Source of the DNA: Planktothrix paucivesiculata PCC 9631
GTDB taxonomy: Bacteria; Cyanobacteriota; Cyanobacteriia; Cyanobacteriales; Microcoleaceae
DNA: 64,000 nt
Assembly (NCBI RefSeq): GCF_900009265.2
Contig: NZ_LR735026.1
Location: forward strand, 518,359 to 582,358
Direction: 5' to 3'
The position numbers and the translations under genes are program-made. Positions 1 to 9,093 of this stretch are shown piece by piece (position 1 is the stretch's first letter; every line of letters begins with the position of its first letter). Below the pieces are notes generated by a model. That model was given only the letters and a program-made list of their open reading frames with translations, was not told where the DNA came from and made no database searches.

Positions 1-720
1 CGCTTGAGTCGGTTCAAAAGCCCGGAATGTATTGGCCTTATCTCCGTCTTCAAACAGGGTATTTTCCACCGTCGCCCCGTGAATAGCACACAACAGCGCG
101 CCACCCAGGATTCCAGCCACTCCCATCATGTGGAAGGGGTTCAGCGTCCAGTTATGGAAGCCTTGCAGGAATAGGATAAACCGGAAGATTCCGGCTACCC
201 CAAAGCTAGGGCCAAAAAACCAACTAGACTGACCCAAGGGGTACATCAGAAATACACTGACGAACACCGCAATCGGCCCAGTAAAGGCAATGGCGTTATA
301 GGGACGAATACCAACTAAACGAGCAATTTCTAACTGACGCAGACAAAAGCCGATCAGAGCGAAAGCACCGTGCAGAGCCACAAAAGCCCATAAACCGCCC
401 AGTTGACACCAGCGAGTAAAGTCCCACTGAGCTTCGGGGCCCCAGAGGAACAGCAAGGAATGTCCTAAGCTGTTAGCGGGGCTACTGACGGCGGCGGTGA
501 TGAAGTTGCAGCCTTCTAAATAAGAGCTTGCTAAACCGTGGGTGTACCAGGAAGTTACAAAGGTTGTTCCGGTTAACCAGCCACCGAGGGCTAGATAAGC
601 GCAGGGGAACAGTAGGATTCCTGACCAACCCACGAAGACGAAGCGATCGCGTTTGAGCCAGTCGTCGAGGACGTCAAAGACGCCTCTTTCAACTTGCGGC
701 CGTTCGACTGCTATAGTCAT
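1..720 (-). CDS. psbD: Photosystem II D2 reaction-centre protein, 3' part missing
   Basis: This is the D2 subunit of the photosystem II reaction centre, a thylakoid membrane protein that binds P680, the pheophytin, the plastoquinone QA and the non-haem iron together with D1. The reverse strand reads 240 codons from an ATG at 720 to the window edge without a stop, beginning [20 protein letters not shown]. The region around TyrD ([10 protein letters not shown]) and the histidine-bearing stretches [12 protein letters not shown] and [16 protein letters not shown] are all present. D2 is about 352 residues, so roughly 110 C-terminal residues lie outside. psbC normally follows and overlaps psbD in cyanobacteria and would lie off the left edge. 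A GAGG stands about 12 bases before the ATG. Identification is nearly certain. Confidence 0.98.
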   Translation of the reverse strand, partial: MTIAVERPQVERGVFDVLDDWLKRDRFVFVGWSGILLFPCAYLALGGWLTGTTFVTSWYTHGLASSYLEGCNFITAAVSSPANSLGHSLLFLWGPEAQWDFTRWCQLGGLWAFVALHGAFALIGFCLRQLEIARLVGIRPYNAIAFTGPIAVFVSVFLMYPLGQSSWFFGPSFGVAGIFRFILFLQGFHNWTLNPFHMMGVAGILGGALLCAIHGATVENTLFEDGDKANTFRAFEPTQA

Positions 721-1065
721 TGGATGAACGATCCTCTTGGGTTTATGTAAAACATTATCCTTCGTGAAGTACCCAGCAATCAATCGGAGTCCCGATTTTT
801 GTTTGGGCTGACCTTCTTACTGGCTTGACCTTCTGTGGGAATCATGCCGAACTCTGTTCGGTCGAAGGTCTCACCAAACAGTTTCTATCCCTTGCGGGAT
901 AAACTTTTCAGTAATTGGTCTAATGCTTATCGTCTCCAGCTTTTTTGCCTCGTTTAACCGGGGGACATTTAGCGGTAGACTGTTAAGCAAGTTAACATAA
1001 CTATATATTACAGTTAACAATTTTGGCAAAGGTGTCAACAGTCAAGATCCACACTCCTACGTTTC
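721..1065. promoter_or_regulatory. Divergent psbD / ycf4 intergenic region
   Basis: This 345-base gap separates two divergent genes and must hold the promoters of both. The stretch before ycf4 is AT-rich (around 985-1025). A small hairpin, TATCCC at 886-891 with GGGATA at 896-901, lies in the middle and vaguely resembles a single cyanobacterial CRISPR repeat. I see no open reading frame and cannot place exact -10/-35 boxes. Confidence 0.5.
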
Positions 1066-1632
1066 ATGAGTACCCAAACAAAGACTACAAGCAATCAAAT
1101 CCTCTCTAAGAAAGTTACGGGTTCCCGTCGCTTCAGTAACTACTGGTGGGCCAGTGTGATCACTATTGGGGGTACGGGTTTTCTCTTATCCGGTATTTCT
1201 AGCTATTTGAAAATTAATCTTTTACCCTTCGCCGATCCCACTCAACTCATCTTCATCCCCCAAGGCATTGTCATGGGGTTATATGGAGCCGCGGCTTTAT
1301 TACTAGCCTTATATTTATGGTTAGTGATTCTCTGGGATTTAGGCGGGGGATACAATGAATTTAACCGGGATACGGGAAAAGTTAATATTTTCCGATGGGG
1401 GTTTCCTGGGAAAAACCGGAAGGTGGAGTTCAATAGCAACCTCAGTGACATTCAATCCATTCGTGTTGATATCAAAGATGGAATCAACCCCCGTCGAGCT
1501 TTGTACCTAAAACTCAAAGACCGTCGCCAAATCCCCTTAACCCGTGTGGGCCAACCCCTACCTCTGTCTGATGTGGAAAACCAAGGGGCAGAATTAGCTA
1601 AATTTTTACAAGTCCCCTTAGAAGGACTGTAG
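1066..1632 (+). CDS. ycf4: Photosystem I assembly protein Ycf4
   Basis: Ycf4 is a thylakoid membrane protein needed for efficient photosystem I assembly. The 188-residue product has the family's usual length. Two membrane segments are visible, at about residues 28-46 ([20 protein letters not shown]) and 67-88, followed by the conserved [15 protein letters not shown] and [10 protein letters not shown]. The C-terminal half is a soluble domain. The ATG at 1066 fits the conserved length. Placement divergent from psbD is a common cyanobacterial arrangement, which supports the call. Confidence 0.96.
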   Translation: MSTQTKTTSNQILSKKVTGSRRFSNYWWASVITIGGTGFLLSGISSYLKINLLPFADPTQLIFIPQGIVMGLYGAAALLLALYLWLVILWDLGGGYNEFNRDTGKVNIFRWGFPGKNRKVEFNSNLSDIQSIRVDIKDGINPRRALYLKLKDRRQIPLTRVGQPLPLSDVENQGAELAKFLQVPLEGL

Positions 1633-1664
1633 AATCTCGGACTATAAAAACATTGAAACTCAAG

Positions 1665-2423
1665 ATGAAGAAACTCAACACACAGCAATGGTTTTTACCG
1701 CTTTTGCTGATTTGTGTATTAATCGTTGGGGGTTGTGCTTCTAATACACCCTCGGCCGAAATCCAAAATAACAATCCTGCTGGTGATCAGACAGTTACAC
1801 CGATTTCCCAAAATCCTACTCAACCTATGACAAATTTACCTCAATTAAACGGAAAAGCCACGGTGGTGATGACGGTCAACGGCTCGCCGATTACCATTGA
1901 AATTGACGGAATTAATGCCCCGGTTACGGCCGGAAACTTTGTTGATCTGGTCAATAAAGGAGTTTATGATGGTCTGGCTTTCCATCGAGTCGTCCGTGAG
2001 CCCGATCCCTTCGTGGTTCAAGGCGGCGACCCTCAAAGTAAAGATCCCAAGTTTCCCAGCGCTAGATTAGGCACGGGGGGATTTATTGATCCGGCTACTT
2101 CTAAAGAACGTATGATTCCTTTAGAAATTAAGCCCAAAGGCGCAGAACAGCCGATTTATAGTAAAACCTTAGAAAGCGCTCGGATCACCGCAGAACCCGT
2201 TTTATCCCACCGTCGGGGTGCTGTAGCGATGGCCCGTTCTCAATTTCCCGATTCGGCTTCTTCTCAGTTCTATTTTTCCTTAGCAGAATTACCTTTTCTG
2301 GATGGGAGTTATGCGGTTTTTGGGAATGTTACCGATGGGATGAATATTGTTGATCAGATTAAACAAGGCGATCGCATTGACTCGGCCAAGGTGACGCAAG
2401 GGTTGGAAAATCTGAAAAATTAA
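1665..2423 (+). CDS. Cyclophilin-type peptidyl-prolyl cis-trans isomerase, lipoprotein
   Basis: This is a predicted exported cyclophilin that isomerises X-Pro bonds in the periplasm or thylakoid lumen. From the ATG at 1665 the protein (252 residues) starts MKKLNTQQWF, has a hydrophobic segment and then VGGC, a lipobox placing the lipidated Cys at residue 24; a longer frame from TTG 1653 adds only four residues and is less likely. A low-complexity Asn/Pro/Gln linker follows to about residue 55. The cyclophilin domain covers about 70-250, with AGNFVDLVNKGVYDGLAFHRV, VVQGGDP and SASSQFYFSL. It contains an insertion (about residues 130-175), common in bacterial forms. It is 32 bases downstream of ycf4 and may be co-transcribed. 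Confidence 0.93.
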   Translation: MKKLNTQQWFLPLLLICVLIVGGCASNTPSAEIQNNNPAGDQTVTPISQNPTQPMTNLPQLNGKATVVMTVNGSPITIEIDGINAPVTAGNFVDLVNKGVYDGLAFHRVVREPDPFVVQGGDPQSKDPKFPSARLGTGGFIDPATSKERMIPLEIKPKGAEQPIYSKTLESARITAEPVLSHRRGAVAMARSQFPDSASSQFYFSLAELPFLDGSYAVFGNVTDGMNIVDQIKQGDRIDSAKVTQGLENLKN

Positions 2424-2466
2424 ACCTTAATAAATTGTTAACAATTATTACGGTTTGGTTTAAATT

Positions 2467-2490
2467 AGGGGTGATTCATGAATTGCCCCT
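2467..2490. repeat. Interspersed palindrome (TTCATGAATTGCCCCT family)
   Basis: A 24-base near-perfect palindrome with one mismatched pair, centred on TTCATGAA. It shares its right half with the perfect 28-base palindrome at 43768-43795. It lies between convergent genes and could also act as a bidirectional terminator hairpin. Confidence 0.7.
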
Positions 2491-2529
2491 ATGAATGGGG
2501 TTATCCCCAAAATTTGCGTTATTCCGGTC

Positions 2530-4221
2530 TCAAAGATCGACTAAAAGTAATAAGGCTTTCTCAACATCTTGAATACCTACTTTTGTTTCCCGAATTCCGG
2601 TCGCAGTTTGAGCCACACCCTGATTCAGAGAATTCATGGCTTCCATCACCTGTTGAATCGCGTTTTCCTGCTGTTTATAAGTTAGATAAATTTGTTGGTT
2701 AGTCAGAACAATACTATCAATTTCTATGGCTACTTTAGTAAAGGTATCGGCTGTAAATTGAGCATTTTTCACTCCTTCATATACCGTATTTTTACCTTCA
2801 TACGTCACAGCTACGGTGGAATTAATTTCCTTCTGAATATCTCTGACCAAATTATTAATTTCCTGAGAATATTTTTTACTTTTATCCGCTAGTTGACGAA
2901 TTTCTTTAGCCACCACTCCAAATCCCTTGCCATCGCCCCCACTGCGAACCGCTTCAATTGAAGCATTTAAAGCCAATAAATTAGTCTGATTTGCTAAATT
3001 GGTTACAGCTATGTTAATTCGACTAATCGAAGTGGTCTGCTCACTTAAGCGCATAGTTTGTTCGGAAATCTTCCCAACTTTTTCCTGAAGATTTGCCATA
3101 TCCGTTAAGGTATGATTGACCGCTTCTTGACCAATTCCCGCTAAATTCAAGATGTTTTTAGCCCTGTCCCTCGACATTTCTGCCTGTTGTGCTGACTGTT
3201 GAGAGGAAGCGCCTAACTGATTCATAGTTGTTGTGGTTTGATTTACCGTTACAGACTGTTGCAATGCCACTCGTTCTTGTTGTTCTACGGTTTTAGAAAG
3301 TAGGGTAGAAGACGTGGCGAGGGCATTGATTACCATTGCCTCTTGGCGATAGGTTTGAATATAGTCTAAACTCAACCCCACAAACGGAACTAAATAGGCA
3401 ATAATTTTAAGGAAATGTCCGATATTAAAATCATTATCAAATAAGGCGATAGAACCAAAAGTCATGTGCATTTGGGTAGCTACAGAAGGAATGGTACTCA
3501 CAACTAAAGCGTAGGAGAATAGACTGGGATAGCGTTGATAAAATCGAGGGAAAATAAATATTCCTGCAATTATAAATAATAATAAAGGAATTAAATCCCA
3601 AGGTCTTTTGATGAAGCTATTGGGAAAGATAGTCTGGGGTAAATTCTGGCTATTCATTGCCATATAAATAATCACAGAAGCGATTAATCCAAAGGTAATA
3701 ATTGCAAAAATTACTAGATTAAAATTACCTCGATTTTTTTGAGGTTTGATCAGTAATACTGTTCCCACCCCTAAAATTAAAATGACGACGTTAAATAAAC
3801 GACAAATTGCCCAGGTTACTGGCATAAGAGCCTGATTATCTGCCGATCCTTCAATCATTCGATCGGCAACTAAAATATGGAACGCATCCATACTTCCCGC
3901 AAACAGTAGGGCTATCCCAATAATGGGAGTTACCACATCTCGCTTGATGGCAAAGTGAACAAAGGATAATAAACCTGTAAAAAATGCGGTACAAATTGCG
4001 ATCCATTCTAGGACAGTGTGGGTAAAACTTCCCACTAAAGCATGGTACAATTGATCCAGCAATTCATAATCGCTGAGGTCATTAAAATTTGATGAGTTTA
4101 AGCGATAGGGAGGAGAGGCAAAACTAATGCCTAAAAGATTCATGAGGAAGGGCAGCACACAGATAGCGACCACTGCATAAACAAATCCTAGGGGAAGCCG
4201 AGTTTCCTTAATCATGGTCAT
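2530..4221 (-). CDS. Membrane chemoreceptor (methyl-accepting) with 7TM MASE3-like sensor
   Basis: This 563-residue protein is a transducer that would signal to a CheA-type kinase, probably for pilus-based taxis. Residues 1-290 hold about seven to eight hydrophobic segments with no large periplasmic loop; LLFAGSMDAFHIL resembles the MASE3 membrane sensor family, an assignment from memory. Residues about 300-560 are the cytoplasmic helical hairpin, whose tip carries NQTNLLALNASIEAVRSG and GKGFGVVAKEIRQLA, hallmarks of the methyl-accepting signalling domain. There is no obvious HAMP domain. No che genes are adjacent, so its kinase partner is elsewhere. The start is ATG 4221, with a second in-frame ATG two codons later. 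The ligand is unknown. Confidence 0.88.
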   Translation of the reverse strand: MTMIKETRLPLGFVYAVVAICVLPFLMNLLGISFASPPYRLNSSNFNDLSDYELLDQLYHALVGSFTHTVLEWIAICTAFFTGLLSFVHFAIKRDVVTPIIGIALLFAGSMDAFHILVADRMIEGSADNQALMPVTWAICRLFNVVILILGVGTVLLIKPQKNRGNFNLVIFAIITFGLIASVIIYMAMNSQNLPQTIFPNSFIKRPWDLIPLLLFIIAGIFIFPRFYQRYPSLFSYALVVSTIPSVATQMHMTFGSIALFDNDFNIGHFLKIIAYLVPFVGLSLDYIQTYRQEAMVINALATSSTLLSKTVEQQERVALQQSVTVNQTTTTMNQLGASSQQSAQQAEMSRDRAKNILNLAGIGQEAVNHTLTDMANLQEKVGKISEQTMRLSEQTTSISRINIAVTNLANQTNLLALNASIEAVRSGGDGKGFGVVAKEIRQLADKSKKYSQEINNLVRDIQKEINSTVAVTYEGKNTVYEGVKNAQFTADTFTKVAIEIDSIVLTNQQIYLTYKQQENAIQQVMEAMNSLNQGVAQTATGIRETKVGIQDVEKALLLLVDL

Positions 4222-4417
4222 CTTAATTTAATAAATAAATAAATAAATTTATAAACTTTTTTTAAAATACCATATAATGCTTATAATCAGTGCTTTTGTT
4301 AAGCAATCTTTACCCAGAATACAAAAGAATTATGGTGATAAGCTTGCTTAATACCTAGTAAACGCTCTTAAATTTAATCTTAAATTTTGAATCAAAAAGT
4401 GGGACTTTTGATCAATA

Positions 4418-5560
4418 ATGGATGTTGTTTTTACTGGTATTGGTTTAATCTCTGTATTAGGGAATTTGGAAACAACCTGGAAACAATTGTTATCGGGTCA
4501 ATCGGGAATATTACCCCATCAACCTTTCGGTGAACTTCCGACTAAACCTCTGGCTTTAATTAATAATATTCCTTCCGATCCTACGGAATTATTAGAAAAA
4601 GCGATCGCCAATGCGTTAATTATGGCTAATTTAAACCCCCCTTTATTAGACTGTGGTGTTGTCATCGGTTCGAGTCGGGGATATCAGGGAAAATTAGAAC
4701 AATTAGCAGGATTTTACCCCGGCTTACTAAGAGAGGATGAAGGGATTAATTTAAGCAAATTTGTAGACTATTTACCTTTTAATATTGCTTTAAATGCAGC
4801 TCAAAAAATAGGTTCTACTGGAATTATTTTATCACCAATGGCGGCTTGTTCCACAGGAATTTGGGCGATCGCCCAAGGATTTGAACTGATTAAAACCAAA
4901 CAGTGTGAACGGGTAATTGTCGGGGCTGTGGAAGCACCTATTACTCCTTTAACTTTAGCAGGATTTGAACAAATGGGAGCCTTAGCAAACACAGGTTGCT
5001 ATCCTTTTGATCGAAATCGAGAGGGATTGGTTTTAGGGGAAGGTGCGGCTATTTTTATCTTAGAATCAGAAGATTTAGCCCAGCGGCGAAAGGCTAAAAT
5101 TTATGGGAAAATATTAGGATTTGGATTAACAGCAGATGCTTGTTATGGTAACAAACCTGATAGAGTGGGAAAAAGTGCGATCGCAGCCATTCAAAACTGT
5201 TTAAAAAACAGTAATTTATCGAGTCATGAAATTGATTATATTCATACCCATGGAACCGCGACAAAATTAAATGATGATCATGAAGTTCAATTAATTAAAC
5301 AATTATTTCCCCAAGGTGTTCCAGTCAGTTCAACAAAAGGCGCGACAGGACACACATTAGGGGCGTCAGGAGCGTTAGGAGTGGCTTTTGGTTTAATGAC
5401 ATTAAACGATCAACTTCTACCCCCCTGTGTGGGTTTAAAAACACCGGAATTTGATTTAGATTTTGTTACCTGTGTTCGTTCTAGTATCGTTAAAAATATT
5501 CTCTGTTTTAGTTTTGGATTTGGGGGACAAAATGCTATTATTGCAATGGGTAAAGCCTAA
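4418..5560 (+). CDS. FabF-like beta-ketoacyl-ACP synthase (short paralogue)
   Basis: This is a thiolase-fold condensing enzyme that extends an acyl-ACP with malonyl-ACP. The catalytic triad is complete: Cys144 in MAACSTGIWA, His278 in THGTAT and His312 in GATGHTLGASG; GFGGQNA ends the fold. At 380 residues it is shorter than canonical FabF (about 410), and its N-terminal region is more divergent than the motifs. No acyl carrier protein or other fab gene is adjacent, so it looks like the stand-alone second ketosynthase seen in many cyanobacteria, and whether it serves bulk fatty acid synthesis is unclear. The ATG at 4418 starts directly at the conserved VVFTGIG strand. Confidence 0.88.
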   Translation: MDVVFTGIGLISVLGNLETTWKQLLSGQSGILPHQPFGELPTKPLALINNIPSDPTELLEKAIANALIMANLNPPLLDCGVVIGSSRGYQGKLEQLAGFYPGLLREDEGINLSKFVDYLPFNIALNAAQKIGSTGIILSPMAACSTGIWAIAQGFELIKTKQCERVIVGAVEAPITPLTLAGFEQMGALANTGCYPFDRNREGLVLGEGAAIFILESEDLAQRRKAKIYGKILGFGLTADACYGNKPDRVGKSAIAAIQNCLKNSNLSSHEIDYIHTHGTATKLNDDHEVQLIKQLFPQGVPVSSTKGATGHTLGASGALGVAFGLMTLNDQLLPPCVGLKTPEFDLDFVTCVRSSIVKNILCFSFGFGGQNAIIAMGKA

Positions 5561-5563
5561 TCG

Positions 5564-5610
5564 TTGTTGCGCTTAAGCGCAATCTTTACAAGGGCACTCA
5601 TCCCAACAAC
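5564..5610. repeat. Interspersed repeat with GCGCTTAAGCGC palindrome
   Basis: Positions 5567-5582 form a perfect 16-base palindrome, TTGCGCTTAAGCGCAA. The flank ends ...ATCCCAACAAC. A related copy in the opposite orientation is at 40845-40881 (GCGCTGAAGCGCAACAAC followed by TGTTGGGAT). It fills the gap between the ketosynthase and the methyltransferase genes. Confidence 0.65.
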
Positions 5611-5646
5611 ATAACCCTAATTAATCAAAGCTAACTACAATAAATA

Positions 5647-6780
5647 ATGTCATTAACTGAACGGTTATCAAAAATTAAATGGGAGCATATTCCCTCCACC
5701 CTGTCTTTATTTTCGGGATGTGGCGGAATGGATTTACCTTTGCATAAGGCTGGATTTAAAGTGGTTTGGGCGATTGATGCTAATAGGGATGCTTGTCAAA
5801 CGTTTCGCCGGAATATAGCAGATGTAATTGTTCATAATCAAATTGAAAATATTAATATTGCTGAACTTCCTGATGCGGATTTAATCACGGGCGGTTTCCC
5901 TTGTCAGGATTTTTCAATGATTTGGAAACGTCCCGGGTTAGAAGGAGAACGGGGAAATTTATATACTTATTTTCTGAAATGTGTTCAAGATAAAAGACCT
6001 AAAGCGTTTATTGCTGAAAATGTGAAAGGGTTATTAAGTGCTAATAATTATCAAGCAATTCAACGGATTATTTCTGACTTTGAAAATATAGAACCCGGAT
6101 ATTTAGTTAAACCCAAACTCTATAATTTTGCCGATTATGGGGTTCCTCAATTTCGAGAACGGGTATTATTAGTAGGAATTAGAAAAGATACGGGATTTAA
6201 CTTTATTCATCCTCAACCAGAATATGGGTTAAATCGAAAATATCCCTATCGGACTGCATCGGACGCATTAGCAGGAGTCGAAAATATTTCCAATAATAAT
6301 GAACATCAAAAAATTCAACCGAGAACCATTGAAATTTTAAAACGGATTAAACCCGGTGGCAATTTTACCGATATCCCTAAAGATAGCGAATATTATGTTA
6401 AAGGCATGATTAGTCATGTTTATCGACGTTTACACCCTGACCAACCTTCAACTACTATTATCGCAGGAGGCGGCGGCGGAACTTGGGGATATCATTACGA
6501 TGAACCCAGAGCATTAACCAATCGTGAACGCGCTCGGTTACAATCTTTTCCAGATGATTTTATCTTTGAAGGATCATTTACAGAAATTCGTCGCCAAATT
6601 GGGAATGCAGTTCCTCCTGATGGTATTGTGGCGTTAATTGAAGCGTTAATTCCCTTATTTACTGGGAAATATCAGCAGGTTAATTTATATGAGTTGAATC
6701 AGTATTTACAAACCTTATCAATTAAAGAACGATTGAAATTAGCGAATCAAGAAAACCGTGAATTAGTATCACTCCGGTAG
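5647..6780 (+). CDS. Orphan DNA (cytosine-5) methyltransferase
   Basis: This 377-residue enzyme transfers a methyl group from S-adenosylmethionine to C5 of cytosine in DNA. Motif I is LSLFSGCGGMDL, motif IV is GGFPCQDFS with the nucleophile Cys86, motif VI is AENVKGLL, motif VIII is QFRERVLLVGIR, and motifs IX-X are RRLHPDQPSTTI and RQIGNAVPP, all in canonical order. The target-recognition region is short. No restriction endonuclease is adjacent, so it behaves as a solitary methylase. Given the abundance of GCGATCGC in the window, a CGATCG specificity like that of known cyanobacterial solitary enzymes is attractive but is inference. It overlaps the convergent DUF29 gene by 12 bases. Confidence 0.95.
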   Translation: MSLTERLSKIKWEHIPSTLSLFSGCGGMDLPLHKAGFKVVWAIDANRDACQTFRRNIADVIVHNQIENINIAELPDADLITGGFPCQDFSMIWKRPGLEGERGNLYTYFLKCVQDKRPKAFIAENVKGLLSANNYQAIQRIISDFENIEPGYLVKPKLYNFADYGVPQFRERVLLVGIRKDTGFNFIHPQPEYGLNRKYPYRTASDALAGVENISNNNEHQKIQPRTIEILKRIKPGGNFTDIPKDSEYYVKGMISHVYRRLHPDQPSTTIIAGGGGGTWGYHYDEPRALTNRERARLQSFPDDFIFEGSFTEIRRQIGNAVPPDGIVALIEALIPLFTGKYQQVNLYELNQYLQTLSIKERLKLANQENRELVSLR

Positions 6781-7236
6781 ATAATCAGGGTTTAAGGTGT
6801 CCTCTTGAGAAAACGGTGATTCTACAGGAAAAGTATTAATTGATAATCCCGTTTCATCCGCAGCTAATTCTCTAGCATCCTGATAAGATTCTGGAAAAAC
6901 TTCAAGAAAATATCGCTTTAAACTCGGACTATTTTTAAAATCATTTCGTAATCTTTTGCGATGTTCTCGAATAGTAAATAGCCAGCTATTCGTTCGTTTA
7001 TCAGATTGATACTTATATTTTAATAGGTGCATTAATAAAATTCTGAGATTACTCTCAATTGCTGATTTTTGACTTCTTCCCATAGCTTCTAATTCTTCAA
7101 TTAAATTAACCATATCAACTTTAGCTAACTTTCCATGTTGTAACTGATGAATAGTATTCATTAACCACAAATGATAATCTTCTTCGTATAAATCAGAAGT
7201 TTGTTGAGATTCTGTGATTGGGAGTTGGGTTGTCAT
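6769..7236 (-). CDS. DUF29 family protein
   Basis: A 155-residue soluble protein of the DUF29 family, common in cyanobacteria in many copies and without an assigned function. Family features visible are the start TSDLYEEDYHLWLMNTIHQL, the motif LVNLIEELEAMGRSQKSAIESN and a basic helix RTNSWLFTIREHRKRLR. The charged, helical composition is typical. It is convergent with the cytosine methyltransferase and overlaps its 3' end by 12 bases, so the two are not one operon. A heptamer repeat array lies just upstream. Confidence 0.85.
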   Translation of the reverse strand: MTTQLPITESQQTSDLYEEDYHLWLMNTIHQLQHGKLAKVDMVNLIEELEAMGRSQKSAIESNLRILLMHLLKYKYQSDKRTNSWLFTIREHRKRLRNDFKNSPSLKRYFLEVFPESYQDARELAADETGLSINTFPVESPFSQEDTLNPDYLPE

Positions 7237-7290
7237 GGGATATCCTAGACTCAGTTAATTTTAATTATAACAAATTAATAAGAGGGAACA

Positions 7291-7360
7291 GGGAATAGGG
7301 AATAGGTAATAGGTAATAGGTAATGGGTAATAGGTAATGGGTAATAGGTAATGGGTAATA
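7291..7360. repeat. Heptamer tandem repeat array (GGTAATA/GGTAATG)
   Basis: Ten consecutive 7-base units: two GGGAATA followed by eight GGTAATA or GGTAATG in partly alternating order. This is a cyanobacterial short tandemly repeated repetitive sequence. It lies in the gap upstream of the DUF29 gene. Confidence 0.9.
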
Positions 7361-7430
7361 GAAAGAGTCTATAAAAAATAGGTTGAGTTTTGTTATCTTA
7401 ACCCAACCTATTTTAATTTTGAGGAGAAAT

Positions 7431-7952
7431 TTAGAATGTGAGATCGAGTTTACTGTGGTTACGATAACACCAGCCTAAAATTGTCCCTAAAATGGATAAT
7501 TTAATCATTTCTAGGGTAAAATAACTTAAGTGCAGTTGGTTCATGCCCTCGGGAATTGTATTGAATCCATTAAACAGATTTAAGTTAATTCCTAATGCAC
7601 TCATTTGAGGGGTCAAAATATAGGTGTAAACCATGGCGATCGCTAACAGAAAAAGCGATAATCCGGTGATTGTCCGTAGGCGACTACTGAATTTTTCAGG
7701 AAGGTTCATTGCCAGAGCAATTAAACCCGTTAAACCCACCGCCGCACAAACTAATTCAACCCGGTTAAAGACTGAAAAAATTAGACTTCCCGCCGAAGCA
7801 AATCCGGTTTCTTCCATCATGCCAGAAACATACATGGTTGGCATAATTACAAAGTCAAGAATTAAACTTCCCGCCATCCATAACCCGAGGGTAGCCAAAA
7901 CCAGTGTTAGCCAGCGTGTGGGATGATATTCTAGTTTAGAGATAGTAGCCAT
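7431..7952 (-). CDS. Four-helix membrane protein, DUF4149-like
   Basis: A 173-residue integral membrane protein with four hydrophobic segments at roughly 15-40, 55-80, 90-112 and 145-165. The pattern of G-W-x-A-G near the first helix, a Pro in FVIMPTMY and the terminal helices resembles the DUF4149 family, an assignment made from memory. Function is unknown. It is monocistronic, with the heptamer array downstream and a 315-base AT-rich gap upstream. Confidence 0.6.
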   Translation of the reverse strand: MATISKLEYHPTRWLTLVLATLGLWMAGSLILDFVIMPTMYVSGMMEETGFASAGSLIFSVFNRVELVCAAVGLTGLIALAMNLPEKFSSRLRTITGLSLFLLAIAMVYTYILTPQMSALGINLNLFNGFNTIPEGMNQLHLSYFTLEMIKLSILGTILGWCYRNHSKLDLTF

Positions 7953-8267
7953 AGTAATGATTACCTTGTATGGATATATAATTGCTGTCTTTAGTTTTTA
8001 TAATAGCGAATATTTTCACAATAGAATGTGAAGTATTTTGTATAACAAAACTTTACAAAAAAATATAAATCTTTAATTCTTGGTTCTTAAACAGCATAAA
8101 AACTGAGTTCTGAAATCATTTTTTTTAGGCTGCCTCAATCTTTCGAGAAAATACGGTTTTTAAATTGTAAAAATTGTTACTTTTAGAGGAGAGGGTAAGA
8201 CGGCATAAATTTTTGCTAAAATTAACCCAGATATAATCAACACTAAGGAAAAGGATAAATTATTCAC
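7953..8267. other. Divergent intergenic region upstream of queC
   Basis: AT-rich, non-coding 315 bases between divergent genes. It presumably contains both promoters. An AGGAAAAGG-like purine stretch at about 8245-8255 may contribute to queC translation. I looked for a preQ1 riboswitch, since queC is often controlled by one, and saw no convincing short stem followed by a C-rich loop and A-rich tail. Confidence 0.4.
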
Positions 8268-8990
8268 ATGAAAGCCGTTATTTTATTATCCGGTGGCTTA
8301 GATTCTTCGACGGTTTTATACCAAGCAAAAGCCGATGGTTGTGAATGTTATACCATTTCTTTTGATTATCAACAGCGACATCGAAAGGAACTCGAATCCG
8401 CGCGAAAAATTGCCGAATTTGCGGGGGTCGTTGAACATCAAGTCGTAACTTTTGATCTGAGTCTATGGGGGGGATCTGCCTTAACCGATAATCGCCTCGA
8501 TTTACCCCAGAATAGATCCCCAGAAACAATGGCTGGAAGTATTCCAATTACTTATGTTCCGGCTCGGAATACTATCTTTTTAAGTTTTGCTTTAGCCTAT
8601 GCAGAAGCCATCGGAGCGCGCAAGATTTATATTGGAGTTAATGCGTTAGATTATTCGGGTTATCCCGATTGTCGTCCCGATTATATTCAAGCGATCGAAG
8701 AAGTCTTTAGATTAGGAACAAAACAAGGTCGAGAAGGTGATCCGATTACGATTGAATCTCCACTGATTCATTTAGCAAAAACAGAAATTATCCAACTGGG
8801 AAATCGCCTAGGGGTTCCCTGGGAATTCACTTGGTCTTGCTATGCTGGAGAGGAACAAGCCTGTGGTGTTTGTGATTCCTGTCGTTTACGATTAGCCGCC
8901 TTTGCTGAACTGGAATTAATAGATCCGATTGCTTATATAACAACACCGAAACCGGAGGAAAAGACTTCACTGTCAGGGTTGCTGGATTAG
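8268..8990 (+). CDS. queC: 7-cyano-7-deazaguanine synthase QueC
   Basis: QueC converts 7-carboxy-7-deazaguanine to preQ0 using ATP and ammonia, in the queuosine pathway. The 240-residue protein opens with the PP-loop VILLSGGLDSSTVLY, has the conserved FDYQQRH and PARNTIFLS segments, and ends with the zinc site formed by Cys residues in WSCYAGEEQACGVCDSCRLR. Length matches the family. The start ATG at 8268 lies just before the PP-loop. No other que gene is adjacent. Confidence 0.97.
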   Translation: MKAVILLSGGLDSSTVLYQAKADGCECYTISFDYQQRHRKELESARKIAEFAGVVEHQVVTFDLSLWGGSALTDNRLDLPQNRSPETMAGSIPITYVPARNTIFLSFALAYAEAIGARKIYIGVNALDYSGYPDCRPDYIQAIEEVFRLGTKQGREGDPITIESPLIHLAKTEIIQLGNRLGVPWEFTWSCYAGEEQACGVCDSCRLRLAAFAELELIDPIAYITTPKPEEKTSLSGLLD

Positions 8991-9093
8991 TCTTTGTCCT
9001 GACCGTGAGTCGTGCGACTATTAGATTAATCGTGATGGGTTGGCAATCATTAGGCAGAAGCAGGATATACTTTCTCCCTTACGGTTGGTACAG

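Noticed and set aside
881-918. A single CRISPR-repeat-like sequence with a small hairpin in the psbD/ycf4 gap
   Set aside because: Only one copy, no spacers and no cas genes nearby; a chance or regulatory hairpin is more likely.
2478-2892. Short plus-strand frames over the chemoreceptor gene
   Set aside because: They lie inside the chemoreceptor's reverse frame, whose signalling-domain motifs continue through this stretch.
5647-6780. Cytosine methyltransferase as the missing modification enzyme of the BREX-like operon
   Set aside because: It is about 8 kb away on the other strand with housekeeping genes between; BREX methylases (PglX) are adenine-specific and much larger.
6769-7236. DUF29 gene as restriction partner of the methyltransferase
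   Set aside because: It has no nuclease motif, is convergent rather than co-directional, and DUF29 genes are scattered widely in cyanobacteria.
8160-8267. preQ1 riboswitch before queC
   Set aside because: No matching stem, C-rich loop or A-rich tail was found on reading the leader.
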